From a virus, in IMG/VR virus record IMGVR_UViG_3300042471_000279, positions 1 through 47,643 of that record: 47,643 bases of DNA, one strand, 5' to 3'. The notes under the pieces are model-generated. The model was given only the letters and a program-made list of their open reading frames with translations, made no database searches and was not told where the DNA came from. The stretch's first letter is position 1, and each line of letters opens with the position of its first letter. The position numbers were made by a program, and so were the translations under genes. Positions 6,785 through 14,274 of the stretch are shown piece after piece.

Positions 6785-7191
6785 TGTATCAATACTACGT
6801 TAGAGAAGTAAGGGCAGTAGTTGATGGAGATACCATTGATGTTGTAATTGATCTTGGTTTTAATATTCTTTTTGAGCAGCGTGTTCGTATGGCTGGAATA
6901 GACACTCCAGAATCTCGCACCAAAGACAAATTTGAAAAAAGTTTGGGAATTGAATCAAAAGAGTATTTAAAGAAACATCTTAAAGATGCCAAGTCTATTG
7001 TAATTAAAACTGAAAAGATGGATTCTTCTGAAAAGTATGGTCGCATTTTGGGCTGGGTATATATAAATGGAGACACCGTATCTCTTAACGACATGATGAT
7101 CAATGATGGATATGCTTGGGGATACATGGGAGAAACCAAGGTTAAAGATTTTTCTGCCTTAGCAGCACAGAGAAAAAAGTCTGGAAAATGA
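6784..7191 (+). CDS. Staphylococcal nuclease-like (SNase/TNase) protein
   Basis: 135 residues. SNase fold with VVDGDTIDVVIDLG (calcium-binding Asp), RMAGIDTPESR (catalytic Arg region), and EKYGRILGWVYING. No signal peptide, so it would act inside the cell on DNA or RNA, for instance in host genome breakdown. Its start overlaps the stop of the preceding gene, and its own stop overlaps the thioredoxin start (ATGA), so the three are co-translated. Confidence 0.9.
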   Translation: MYQYYVREVRAVVDGDTIDVVIDLGFNILFEQRVRMAGIDTPESRTKDKFEKSLGIESKEYLKKHLKDAKSIVIKTEKMDSSEKYGRILGWVYINGDTVSLNDMMINDGYAWGYMGETKVKDFSALAAQRKKSGK

Positions 7192-7466
7192 AAACAGTTT
7201 ACTACTTTACCGCTGACTGGTGTCAGCCTTGTAGAAAGACACGCCCAATTGTTGAAGAGTTAAATACTGAACAAACAACTGCTCGTTTTCAAATAATAGA
7301 TGTTGATGACAATCCTGATTTAGTTAAAACATTTACAGTTCAGTCTGTTCCAACCTTTGTTTTGTTTGAAAACGGTATAGAAGTAAAAAGAATAATTGGT
7401 TCACAAACTAGAGAAGATTTAGAAATTTTTATAGGACATAGGGGGAGTGCTGAACATGATGTCTGA
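7188..7466 (+). CDS. Thioredoxin-like protein
   Basis: 92 residues. Redox motif WCQPC at residues 11-15, the cis-proline loop SVPTF and a C-terminal helix. All marks of a thioredoxin fold are present although it is slightly short. Likely roles are support of a phage ribonucleotide reductase or polymerase encoded elsewhere, or redox control. It overlaps the nuclease by four bases. Confidence 0.9.
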   Translation: MKTVYYFTADWCQPCRKTRPIVEELNTEQTTARFQIIDVDDNPDLVKTFTVQSVPTFVLFENGIEVKRIIGSQTREDLEIFIGHRGSAEHDV

Positions 7467-7821
7467 TTCATGGGATAAAAAAGAAATTCCTGATGAGCAA
7501 ACAGCAATTGACTATTTACTTTTAAATGGTGGCCTACAGGTATCTGGCATAGATAAAAATACTGGGGAATTCTTATACTCATTTACCCCTAAAATACAAG
7601 AAATAATGCCAGAACTATATCATGAACATCTTAATGATGTTAACAATAAACTTATGGGGTTATGGGAAAAAGGATTTCTTGACATAGATCTTATGTCTGA
7701 TACCCCCATCGTTAGGCTTGCTCCAAAATCCCATGATCTTGAAGAAATATCTAAACTATCTAAAGAAGATCAGTGGTCTATAGAGGAAATAAAGAGGCTG
7801 CTTAAAAGCCAAGAACTCTGA
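7456..7821 (+). CDS. Unknown phage protein
   Basis: 121 residues. ATG 7456 has GGGAG eight bases upstream; a GTG at 7447 is in the same frame but overlaps that site. Predicted mainly helical with an acidic character (EEISKLSKEDQWSIEEIKRLL). No family recognised. It overlaps the thioredoxin gene by 11 bases and its last codons contain the -10 of the next gene. Confidence 0.7.
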   Translation: MMSDSWDKKEIPDEQTAIDYLLLNGGLQVSGIDKNTGEFLYSFTPKIQEIMPELYHEHLNDVNNKLMGLWEKGFLDIDLMSDTPIVRLAPKSHDLEEISKLSKEDQWSIEEIKRLLKSQEL

Positions 7822-7827
7822 TATAAT
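7822..7827 (+). promoter_or_regulatory. Extended -10 (TGaTATAAT), leaderless start at 7834
   Basis: Six bases separate the box from the ATG. It overlaps the stop codon of the previous gene. Confidence 0.6.
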
Positions 7828-7833
7828 CAGAGT

Positions 7834-8658
7834 ATGCCATATCGTGTAGGTGCTAAGGGTTCATACGGTTGTTCTGGCTACCCTGCTTTAAAGGTGGGTA
7901 CCAATGAGGTAATGGGCTGTCATGATACTCGTACACAGGCAGCAGCACAGATCTACGCTATAAACCAATCTGAGGGCAATATAGGCAAAACTATGCACAC
8001 TCTTAAAGAGGGTGATTTTGTTATGGGTGCTACAACAGAAGGTCTTATTCATGGAATGATTGAACATATCATGACTGAAGGTGGAACTCTTGGAACTCCT
8101 GGATCTGAATATGCTCTTGTTTCTATGCCACCAGAAAATCCTGCTATGTCTGTAAGAATTTATGAAGAAGAAGATGGCGAATGGGAACCAACTGCATATA
8201 GTATTGGCATGATGTATGCAGATGCACAAAAAATAGATATTAAGGAGCACGAAATGGATGCAGAAGAAACAATGAAATCTAATATTGATAAAAAAACACT
8301 TGCAAATGCCCCATACCAAGATGCAAATTCTGAAAGAGAAATGGAAGACGAAGATGATGAGATTGAAGAGGCAAGACGCAGAATGATTAATGAGGAACTT
8401 GATAAGGCTAAAAAGCCTAACTATGGAGAAATGATTCAGCCACGTAGAGGTGGAAGCACTCCCTCAAATCCAAGACTTTATGCACGAATTGTACAAGAAG
8501 CAAAAGATAAGTTTGACGTTTATCCTTCAGCAGTTGCTAATGGATGGGTAGTGCAAGAATATAAACGTCGTGGAGGAACATACAAGTCTCAAGAAGGTGA
8601 AACAACGAAAGGTCTTTGGAGCGGATCATTTTTAGATCCTAATCCATTTAAAAAATAA
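7834..8658 (+). CDS. Conserved phage protein with head-protease-associated motifs
   Basis: 274 residues. The N-terminus (CSGYPALKVGTNEVMGCHD, then TQAAAQIYAI) is a module often found in front of phage prohead-protease or capsid morphogenesis proteins. The middle is acidic (EMEDEDDEIEEARRR). The C-terminus FDVYPSAVANGWVVQEYKRRGG resembles the DUF5872 module that precedes DNA-binding or structural phage proteins. I see no protease catalytic residues, so an accessory virion or packaging role is only inferred. Confidence 0.65.
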   Translation: MPYRVGAKGSYGCSGYPALKVGTNEVMGCHDTRTQAAAQIYAINQSEGNIGKTMHTLKEGDFVMGATTEGLIHGMIEHIMTEGGTLGTPGSEYALVSMPPENPAMSVRIYEEEDGEWEPTAYSIGMMYADAQKIDIKEHEMDAEETMKSNIDKKTLANAPYQDANSEREMEDEDDEIEEARRRMINEELDKAKKPNYGEMIQPRRGGSTPSNPRLYARIVQEAKDKFDVYPSAVANGWVVQEYKRRGGTYKSQEGETTKGLWSGSFLDPNPFKK

Positions 8659-8795
8659 TGTCATCTGGAAAATTTAAAAGACATGATGGTTTTAATACCG
8701 TGCAAATTAAAGACGGCATGATTGTTAGACTTCGTAAAGATGGAACTTTAAAAGCAGTTCTTGGAAAATATGGGGAGAAAAAAAATGGAAAGTAG
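8658..8795 (+). CDS. Small basic protein
   Basis: 45 residues, too short for most callers. Starts by TAATG overlap with the preceding gene and overlaps the next gene by 11 bases. Sequence begins MSSGKFKRHDGFNTVQIKDG and contains IVRLRKDGTLKAVLGKYG, a compact beta-rich basic fold, perhaps nucleic-acid binding. The tight overlaps on both sides support a real gene. Confidence 0.6.
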   Translation: MSSGKFKRHDGFNTVQIKDGMIVRLRKDGTLKAVLGKYGEKKNGK

Positions 8796-9195
8796 AACAA
8801 AGGTAGTACAACCATCAGATGTTCATAAAGCAGAAACATATACCCCTACATCTGGTATGAAATCAGCAGCACGACGTGCCCTTCGCTGGAAAGAAGAGGG
8901 CAAGGCAACTGGTGCTGGAACCCCAGTTGGTTGGGGTCGTGCCACAGATATTGTTGCTGGTAGATCAATGTCATTATCTACTGTAAAAAGAATGTTTTCT
9001 TTCTTTTCTCGTCATGAAGTTGACAAAAAGGGAAAAGACTTCTATAATAATAGTAATCCTTCAAATGGTAGGATTATGTGGGATGCTTGGGGTGGAGACG
9101 CAGGATTTTCTTGGTCTCGTGCAATCGTAGAGCGTGAAAAGCGCAAAGCGGAAAAGACCTGGGAGGGTTCTGCATTTAGCACAAAAAGGGGGTAG
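8785..9195 (+). CDS. Conserved phage/actinobacterial protein of unknown function
   Basis: 136 residues from ATG 8785 with GGGGAG upstream. The highly conserved block KSAARRALRWKEEGK, PVGWGRA, SMSLSTVKRMFSFFSRHEVDK, and GGDAGFSWSRAIVER occurs in many phages of actinobacteria and cyanobacteria, often next to capsid maturation genes. The Trp- and Arg-rich core suggests nucleic acid or protein binding. The neighbour at 7834 is commonly its partner. No enzymatic motif. Confidence 0.75.
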   Translation: MESRTKVVQPSDVHKAETYTPTSGMKSAARRALRWKEEGKATGAGTPVGWGRATDIVAGRSMSLSTVKRMFSFFSRHEVDKKGKDFYNNSNPSNGRIMWDAWGGDAGFSWSRAIVEREKRKAEKTWEGSAFSTKRG

Positions 9196-9198
9196 GCA

Positions 9199-9369
9199 AT
9201 GGAAGACTTAGGTATTGATGAAGTTAAACAATTAGTTAACTTCTACAAACAAAAAGCATCTGATCTAGAATTTCAAGTTTTACAACTTCAATTGAAGTTA
9301 AACAAACTAATCATTAATCAGGCTGCGCCAGTTCCAGCAATTAAAACAACAAAAACAAAATCTGAGTAG
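9199..9369 (+). CDS. Small coiled-coil protein
   Basis: 56 residues. One long helix with a leucine heptad (FQVLQLQLKLNKLI) after a short acidic start, then a Thr/Lys-rich tail. It starts three bases after the previous stop (GGGGGTAGGCAATG) and fits a short dimerising scaffold or adaptor. No family recognised. Confidence 0.6.
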   Translation: MEDLGIDEVKQLVNFYKQKASDLEFQVLQLQLKLNKLIINQAAPVPAIKTTKTKSE

Positions 9370-9379
9370 TAGGAAATAA

Positions 9380-9760
9380 ATGGACTATTTATGGTCAATC
9401 ATATTGACTTTTATAGTGTCCTTTGCTATAATTGTTATAGTTAATCAAAAAAGTAAGATATCTGCAAAAAGTGTTATGCATAGTCAGAGCGATATGCACA
9501 ATCTTTTAAGAAGATATGTTCCAGAGAAGATGGAAGAAAAGCCAGATTCTCAATTGAAAAAACATGCAAGAAAAAATTCAATAAAGGTAGTAGTAATTGA
9601 AGACAGAGCATATTGGGTAGCAGATAATATTTTTTATACTGCAGAACTAATAAAAGATTCTCCAGATTTTGCTAATGCTGAGCCAGTTGATACATCAAAA
9701 ATGTCTCAACAAGATGTTGACAAAATGATGTTTGTATTGGATAATTTAAAAAGGGGGTAG
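9380..9760 (+). CDS. Single-pass membrane protein
   Basis: 126 residues. N-terminal transmembrane helix (about residues 4-22, WSIILTFIVSFAIIVIV), then a basic linker and a soluble C-terminal domain. GTAGGAA is the ribosome binding site. Unknown role; the topology places the bulk of the protein in the cytoplasm or outside depending on orientation. Confidence 0.65.
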   Translation: MDYLWSIILTFIVSFAIIVIVNQKSKISAKSVMHSQSDMHNLLRRYVPEKMEEKPDSQLKKHARKNSIKVVVIEDRAYWVADNIFYTAELIKDSPDFANAEPVDTSKMSQQDVDKMMFVLDNLKRG

Positions 9761-9763
9761 AGA

Positions 9764-10114
9764 ATGATAGTAGCAGTTCAAGGCACTAGTGATTTTAGTG
9801 ACTATAATGTATTTTTACGTGCTATGGGTGTAGCGATGTCTAGCATGAATAGCGAAGACAAAGAACTAAATATTTATTCTGCTGGCCCAGTAAAAATTAA
9901 TTCTATGGTTTTAGAATTTTGTAATCTTTCTGAACGTGGTATGAAGGCCCGTGGAATGAAAATAAAAAACTACAAAGTTCCTCCTTCTTGGATTAGTAAG
10001 AATATGGAATACATAAATTACTTTGCATTCTTAAGTAAGCCAAAACAGCCTATATCAAAATTGGTTGCTGAAGCAGAACTAAAAAATGTTGAAGTAGGAA
10101 TTTTTAGATATTAG
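9764..10114 (+). CDS. Possible Rossmann/SLOG-like phage protein
   Basis: 116 residues. MIVAVQGTSDFSDYNVFLRAM at the start and NIYSAGPVKINSM after it suggest alternating beta strands and helices with a glycine turn, like small nucleotide-binding SLOG or DUF2493 proteins. The C-terminus VEVGIFRY is conserved-looking. The assignment is by pattern only; no catalytic residues are identified. It follows the preceding gene by three bases with GGGGG as ribosome binding site. Confidence 0.6.
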   Translation: MIVAVQGTSDFSDYNVFLRAMGVAMSSMNSEDKELNIYSAGPVKINSMVLEFCNLSERGMKARGMKIKNYKVPPSWISKNMEYINYFAFLSKPKQPISKLVAEAELKNVEVGIFRY

Positions 10115-10122
10115 GAGAAACA

Positions 10123-10332
10123 ATGATTGTAAATAATTTAGAAAGAATGGAAAAGATCGTTGCTCGCAACAACAACCTATATTGGGTTGGCTGGGATGTA
10201 GCGGATCGTAAACGTTCTGAAGCAGGTCGTACTGCCGTCAATGGGGTTAGGGTAGATGGAGTCTGGTATGTTCAGCGCATTTACACAGTTACTCGCAATG
10301 GATGGGATATTCCGAACAAGTATAAGGGATAA
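10123..10332 (+). CDS. Conserved small phage protein
   Basis: 69 residues. NLERMEKIVARNNNLYWVGWDV and RIYTVTRNGWDIPNKY resemble a short protein found repeatedly in freshwater and actinobacterial phages; function unknown. AGGAG lies six bases before the ATG, and the gene ends three bases before the WhiB start, so it is part of the same unit. Confidence 0.65.
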   Translation: MIVNNLERMEKIVARNNNLYWVGWDVADRKRSEAGRTAVNGVRVDGVWYVQRIYTVTRNGWDIPNKYKG

Positions 10333-10335
10333 GCC

Positions 10336-10617
10336 ATGAAACAGCATTTATGGAAAGATAATGCTGAATGTCTTGGATCTGACACAAATATATTTTTTGA
10401 TAACTATGAAGAAAATTTAGAGTCAAGAGAATTTGTAGATGCTCTTTGTAGAACATGCCCAGTAGCAAGACAATGTTTTGCTGTTGGTGTGTCTGGTAAA
10501 GAGTGGGGCGTTTGGGGCGGTATTTATCTAGAAAGCGGAGAAATATCTAAAGAGTTTAACAATCATAAGACTAAAAAAGATTGGTCTTATACCTGGCAAG
10601 CATTAACAATGGAGTAA
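10336..10617 (+). CDS. whiB: WhiB-family Fe-S transcription factor
   Basis: 93 residues. Four cluster-binding cysteines: Cys12, Cys38, Cys41 and Cys47 (AECLG, LCRTCPVARQCF), followed by the WhiB turn GVWGGIY at about 58-64. WhiB proteins bind a [4Fe-4S] cluster and act with the sigma factor region 4; phage WhiB proteins can redirect or block host WhiB control. The family is essentially confined to actinobacteria and their phages, making it the best host marker in the window. The basic C-terminal DNA-binding tail is weak here, which may point to a sigma-binding antagonist. Confidence 0.95.
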   Translation: MKQHLWKDNAECLGSDTNIFFDNYEENLESREFVDALCRTCPVARQCFAVGVSGKEWGVWGGIYLESGEISKEFNNHKTKKDWSYTWQALTME

Positions 10618-10619
10618 TT

Positions 10620-10850
10620 GTGTATACAAATGATATGCGTAGGGCTTTTCATTCTATATCTGCACCCAAAAATTTCGGTGTTGATCTTATTGACAATGGG
10701 GCTTTTATTACGATAAAACTAGATGAAAGGTCTTTTATTCATATGAGTCATGATGAAAAACTAGACGCAGTGAAATACGTTGCTATGGTAAAAAAGGCTT
10801 TAGAGATGGAGGGTGCTATTGTGTTAGTAACTAGAGAGGTTATACGATGA
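10620..10850 (+). CDS. Small unknown protein
   Basis: 76 residues from GTG 10620, five bases after GGAG at the end of WhiB. Mixed alpha/beta; no motif recognised. Stop overlaps the next ATG (ATGA), so it is translated as part of a chain WhiB - this gene - 10847 - 10978. Confidence 0.6.
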   Translation: MYTNDMRRAFHSISAPKNFGVDLIDNGAFITIKLDERSFIHMSHDEKLDAVKYVAMVKKALEMEGAIVLVTREVIR

Positions 10851-10981
10851 TTCGTAATATACTCAATTCTTTTATTTGCATAGTAAAAGATCATTCTTTT
10901 GTTGAAATTGGCAAGTGCCCTTTTACAGGCAACAATTATAAAATGTGCACTAGGTGTGAAGAAATGGCAATTGCAGAATGA
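10847..10981 (+). CDS. Micro zinc-ribbon-like protein
   Basis: 44 residues. Cys at CPFTG and CTRCEE could make a zinc site. ATGA overlaps at both ends support translation. Such CxxC micro-proteins are frequent in this window (compare 37579, 37788, 38174). Function unknown. Confidence 0.6.
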   Translation: MIRNILNSFICIVKDHSFVEIGKCPFTGNNYKMCTRCEEMAIAE

Positions 10982-11679
10982 AAGCAAACAAAATTATTTT
11001 TGAAGCAAAAAATGATCATGTTTTTAATGTTAGAGAAAGGCCTATTCCTGCAGCAAAACTTGTTCCAGAGTGGTGGAAAAATATTTCAAAGTATATTGGA
11101 AACAAAGAACTTGTAATAAATCCAGCAGCAAATATAACGGTAAAACAATGCGCTCCAACCATTGACATGTTCACTTCTGGCTATATAATAACGCTATGCT
11201 CAGATATTTTAGTTAGACAAGTAAACTATCAACCCTTGATTAGCCATATAGAAATATCTGAGCCAATAATTGACGCATGGCCTAATGAGCAACTTTCTGG
11301 TTTCAGAATACCAGATGGATTTAGTACGCCAGCATTTAAGTATTTGCATGGATGGAACATAAAAACTCCACCAGGCTGGTCAACGATGTTTATTCATCCA
11401 CCAGCATATGAGAATCTACCAATAAGATCAATTGCTGGTATTGTTGATACAGATATTTTAACTACTCCGATAAACTGTCCATTTTTTATCAAAGATGGTT
11501 TTGAGGGAGTAATTGAAAAAGGCACACCTATGGTTCAACTTATACCATTTAAAAGAGAGTCTTGGGAGTCTGAATTTACAAATCCTGGAAAGGATAAAAC
11601 ATTATTTGAAATTGATAAGTTAAAAACAAAAATTTATGGATATTACTCATCAAAAAGAGCAAGAAAAATATTTAAGTAG
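10978..11679 (+). CDS. DUF6065-like protein, paralogue 3
   Basis: 233 residues. Closely parallels the gene at 5792: VPEWW (29-33), TVKQCAPTIDMFTSGYII, KTPPGWS (129-135), GIVDTD (154-159), KGTPMVQLIPFKRESWESEF. The conserved Trp, Pro and Asp positions suggest preserved structure rather than decay. Coupled to the previous gene by ATGA. Function unknown. Confidence 0.7.
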   Translation: MKANKIIFEAKNDHVFNVRERPIPAAKLVPEWWKNISKYIGNKELVINPAANITVKQCAPTIDMFTSGYIITLCSDILVRQVNYQPLISHIEISEPIIDAWPNEQLSGFRIPDGFSTPAFKYLHGWNIKTPPGWSTMFIHPPAYENLPIRSIAGIVDTDILTTPINCPFFIKDGFEGVIEKGTPMVQLIPFKRESWESEFTNPGKDKTLFEIDKLKTKIYGYYSSKRARKIFK

Positions 11680-11682
11680 TAT

Positions 11683-11711
11683 TTGATTTTATACACAAAA
11701 CAGTGTATAGT
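11683..11711 (+). promoter_or_regulatory. Promoter with embedded inverted-repeat operator
   Basis: -35 TTGATT (11683-11688), 17-base spacer, -10 TATAGT (11706-11711). Between and into the -10 lies the inverted repeat TATACAC-N6-GTGTATA (11690-11709), positioned so that a bound repressor would block RNA polymerase. The gene at 11731 also has a consensus AAGGAG site. Confidence 0.6.
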
Positions 11712-11730
11712 TGTTTATTAAAAAGGAGAT

Positions 11731-12222
11731 ATGGTGCAAACATTTTTACCACAAAAAGATTTTCATGTATCTGCTCACATGCTTGATAATAAGAGACTAA
11801 ATAAACAGATATTAGAGGGCTATCAAATTCTTAATGTATTATCTGGTAAATATAAAACTGGTGGTTGGCGCAATCATCCAGCAGTTCTAATGTGGCGTGG
11901 ATATGAGCGTGGTCTGTGGGAGTATGTTCAGGCTATGATTGCTCAAGCAAAGTTTCGTGGTATTAAAACAGAAAACAATGAGGCTAATCTTAATAATCTA
12001 AAAGATCAGTGTTGGGAAGACTGGGGTAATGAAGTGCCAGCATTCTGGCATGATGACAATAAACTTCTTAGGGTTGTGACAACTCATCGTGCTAATCTTT
12101 TTAAGAAAGATCCTTTGTATTATGTACACTTTCAATATGCAGTAACTAGTATTAATAATGCTCCATGCTGCCCAGACCGCAAAGAGCCATGTAAATATTA
12201 CTGGCCAACCCATAATCAATGA
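11731..12222 (+). CDS. Pyrimidine dimer DNA glycosylase-like protein
   Basis: 163 residues. MVQTFLPQKDFHVSAHMLD, then NKRLNKQILEGYQIL and GGWRNHPAVLMWRGYE match the PF03013 pyrimidine-dimer glycosylase (DenV-related, MSMEG_6728-type) pattern. The family acts as N-glycosylase/AP lyase in repair of UV damage, which fits a virus of sunlit water. The C-terminus has several Cys (CCPDRKEPCKYYW), seen in the family. It is served by its own operator-bearing promoter and overlaps the next gene (ATGA). Confidence 0.8.
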   Translation: MVQTFLPQKDFHVSAHMLDNKRLNKQILEGYQILNVLSGKYKTGGWRNHPAVLMWRGYERGLWEYVQAMIAQAKFRGIKTENNEANLNNLKDQCWEDWGNEVPAFWHDDNKLLRVVTTHRANLFKKDPLYYVHFQYAVTSINNAPCCPDRKEPCKYYWPTHNQ

Positions 12223-13169
12223 GCATTTTTATATCAATAGCAAGTTATCGTGATCCTGAGTTAGTTAGAACTATCAAGTCTGCTATTGATAACGCATCAA
12301 AACTAAATGAAATATATTTTGGTTTAGTAATACAAGACTTTGATAAAGAAATTCCAGATTTGTCTTGGTTAAAAAATTCTAAGATTATTACTATGCACCC
12401 AAGAGAAGCAAGGGGTGCGGGGTTTGCAAGAGCAAAAGCAATGTCTCTTTATTCTGAGCAAGACTATTATCTTCAGATTGATTCGCATACAATTTTTGAA
12501 AAGAATTGGGATATAATGTGCATCAGTCAATTACAAAAGGCTCAAGAAATTGCTAAAAATAAAAATATAATCTTGTCTCATTTTCCACCAGGATTTTATG
12601 TTGAAACAAACAATGTTATTAGTTACATTACAAAAGACAAAGACAAGCCCCCTTATGCAACTAAACAAGTGCCAAGCCTAAACAGGAGAAATGAGTGGAC
12701 GGCTAAAAGAGTTGAACTGTCCGACAAGAATAAATCCTATCCAGAAGTTTCAAGCACCATACTTGCTGGTTTTGTTTTTACCCTTGGAAGCATTGTAGAA
12801 GAAGTTCCATATGATCCAGAGATATCATTCTTTGGAGAAGAAATATGTTTTGCTATGAGGGCTTGGACAAGAGGTTGGGATATTTATTCTCCAAGCGTGA
12901 CAATACTTCATCATTTTTATCACCGTGGTAACTATAAAAAAATATGGAAAGACCGTAATATAAGAAAATTATCATGGAAAGAGATAGAGGATATCTCAAA
13001 AGATAAGCAAAAGCGTGTTTTATGCGGTATAGAAAAAGGTACCTTTGGTGCTGGAAACTATAGGCATTTAAAGGCATACGAAAAACTTATAGGTTTTGAC
13101 TTTAAGAAAATGTATGGTTTGACAAATTCTGAGAATGATAGTACAATAGTACTGTCAGAAAAGAGATAG
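12219..13169 (+). CDS. GlcNAc-transferase-like glycosyltransferase
   Basis: 316 residues. MSIFISIASYRDPELVRTI, then REARGAGFARAKAM and YYLQIDSHTIFEKNWD match the PF11397-type GT-A enzyme family; the DSH motif (about residue 88) replaces DxD as metal site. SFFGEEICFAMRAWTRGWDIYSP is the acceptor/sugar loop. It would transfer a sugar, possibly N-acetylglucosamine, to a protein or surface glycan. It stands apart from the minus-strand glycosylation block that begins 1.1 kb further. Confidence 0.85.
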   Translation: MSIFISIASYRDPELVRTIKSAIDNASKLNEIYFGLVIQDFDKEIPDLSWLKNSKIITMHPREARGAGFARAKAMSLYSEQDYYLQIDSHTIFEKNWDIMCISQLQKAQEIAKNKNIILSHFPPGFYVETNNVISYITKDKDKPPYATKQVPSLNRRNEWTAKRVELSDKNKSYPEVSSTILAGFVFTLGSIVEEVPYDPEISFFGEEICFAMRAWTRGWDIYSPSVTILHHFYHRGNYKKIWKDRNIRKLSWKEIEDISKDKQKRVLCGIEKGTFGAGNYRHLKAYEKLIGFDFKKMYGLTNSENDSTIVLSEKR

Positions 13170-13171
13170 GT

Positions 13172-13606
13172 ATGGAAATACTAGTCGTTGTTTTAGGGGT
13201 GGCAAGCATCTCTTTTTTTAGTGCCTTCATTTTTTCTATTATAAAGATAAGAAAATTAGCCAAGGCTTTTGCTAAACTCTATATATCACAAGCAACCTTA
13301 GAAGAGTTTTTAGTTAACAACAGAGAAAGTGTGGGACTAGAAAGAAGCGATGAAGAAATTCATAAAGAAAACTTTATCAAGTTTCTTTCTGATTCTAGAG
13401 ATTGGGCTTATCAGTATATTGAAGATGTGCAAAATGGATTACAGAAATTTATAAAAGAAATTAGCCCTCAATTAGAATACTACAATAAGTATGGATCGGT
13501 TATTGAAGGTATAATTCCCTCACATGATTTTACAATTAAGAAAATTTCTAAAGAAATTGAACAGTTAAAAAAATTCTTACCAGAAAGTTCTAATGATAGA
13601 CGCTAG
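13172..13606 (+). CDS. Membrane-anchored coiled-coil protein
   Basis: 144 residues; N-terminal transmembrane helix (ILVVVLGVASISFFSAFIFSI, shown in part as GVASISFFSAFIF), then helical soluble part. No family recognised. The end overlaps the next gene by 14 bases in another frame. Confidence 0.65.
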   Translation: MEILVVVLGVASISFFSAFIFSIIKIRKLAKAFAKLYISQATLEEFLVNNRESVGLERSDEEIHKENFIKFLSDSRDWAYQYIEDVQNGLQKFIKEISPQLEYYNKYGSVIEGIIPSHDFTIKKISKEIEQLKKFLPESSNDRR

Positions 13607-13808
13607 GGGTATTCCCACCTGCGTGTGCCCAAACTGTGGAGGAACTTTGTTTAGAGCACTTGTTTCTTTTGATCCTGAGACCTATACTGTAGGAATGTAC
13701 CATTTAGATATTCAGTGTCATGAGTGTGGTGCTTTGGCTACCGCACCAACTCCTCTAGACAATCCTGAAACAGATCCAGATGCTAAAAACAAGGGGGAAA
13801 AGTTTTGA
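13593..13808 (+). CDS. Zinc-ribbon protein
   Basis: 71 residues. CVCPNCGGTL and CHECGA, two CxxC knuckles about 35 residues apart, make a zinc ribbon. The C-terminus is Pro/Asp-rich. Possible nucleic acid or protein adaptor. It overlaps neighbours on both sides, the next start sharing its stop (TTGA). Confidence 0.75.
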   Translation: MIDARGIPTCVCPNCGGTLFRALVSFDPETYTVGMYHLDIQCHECGALATAPTPLDNPETDPDAKNKGEKF

Positions 13809-13963
13809 ATCAAATAATCTTATCAGTGTTAACAGGTTTTGGATGTGGCGCAATATTCGCAGCATTCAAATTACCAGTCCCAGCGCCACCAGTTTTTGCG
13901 GGAGTCGCAGGAATTATTGGTCTTTGGGCTGGTTATGCTATACTAATAAAGGTTCTATCCTAG
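13805..13963 (+). CDS. XapX-domain membrane protein
   Basis: 52 residues from TTG 13805, with GGGGGAA upstream. Sequence LTGFGCGAIFAAFKLPVPAP followed by PVFAGVAGIIGLWAGY is the XapX (DUF1427) pattern: two short hydrophobic helices joined by a Pro-rich turn. XapX proteins are small inner-membrane proteins of unknown role. Too short for automatic callers, but the family match is clear. Confidence 0.75.
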   Translation: MNQIILSVLTGFGCGAIFAAFKLPVPAPPVFAGVAGIIGLWAGYAILIKVLS

Positions 13964-13972
13964 GAGGAAAAA

Positions 13973-14224
13973 ATGGAACTTAAAAAAGAACACAAGGCAA
14001 TGCTCGCATCATATGGCCGTTCAGTTGTAGGTGCAGCATCAGCATTATACGTTGCAGGAGTAACAGATCCAAAGGATCTATGGGCAGCACTCGTAGGAGC
14101 GGTTATCCCAGTACTAGCACGTGCAGTTAATCCAAACGATCCAGCATTTGGTCGTATGCCAGCAGCAGCAGCCGTTGATAAGGCTCTCAAGTCTGCAAAG
14201 GCAAAGAAGAAGGCTGCTAAGTAA
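13973..14224 (+). CDS. Ala/Lys-rich small phage protein
   Basis: 83 residues. AGGAGG precedes the ATG. ALYVAGVTDPKDLWAALVGA is hydrophobic enough to be a membrane or packed helix; NPNDPAFGRMP is a conserved-looking turn seen in small actinophage proteins that are often called holin-like; the tail is a lysine/alanine repeat (KALKSAKAKKKAAK). GC content is higher than the neighbours. Function unknown. Confidence 0.65.
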   Translation: MELKKEHKAMLASYGRSVVGAASALYVAGVTDPKDLWAALVGAVIPVLARAVNPNDPAFGRMPAAAAVDKALKSAKAKKKAAK

Positions 14225-14241
14225 TTTAGTTAGTCATAATG

Positions 14242-14274
14242 GGGCGGGTCTAGAAATGGACTCGCCCTATTTTA
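14242..14274. terminator. Bidirectional terminator between convergent units
   Basis: Hairpin GGGCGGGTC (14242-14250) / GACTCGCCC (14259-14267), nine pairs with one G-U, eight-base loop, then TATTTTAAT. It separates the plus-strand block ending at 14224 from the minus-strand block ending at 14267. Confidence 0.75.

Noticed and set aside
7888-8319. Cys/Phe-rich 143-residue minus-strand frame
   Set aside because: Antisense to the conserved gene at 7834; composition (Phe, Ile, Cys, His rich) is typical of a shadow frame.
10336-10617. WhiB as a simple host gene carried over
   Set aside because: It is embedded in an overlapping chain of phage-type small genes and lacks the basic C-terminal tail of host WhiB regulators; a phage WhiB is more likely.
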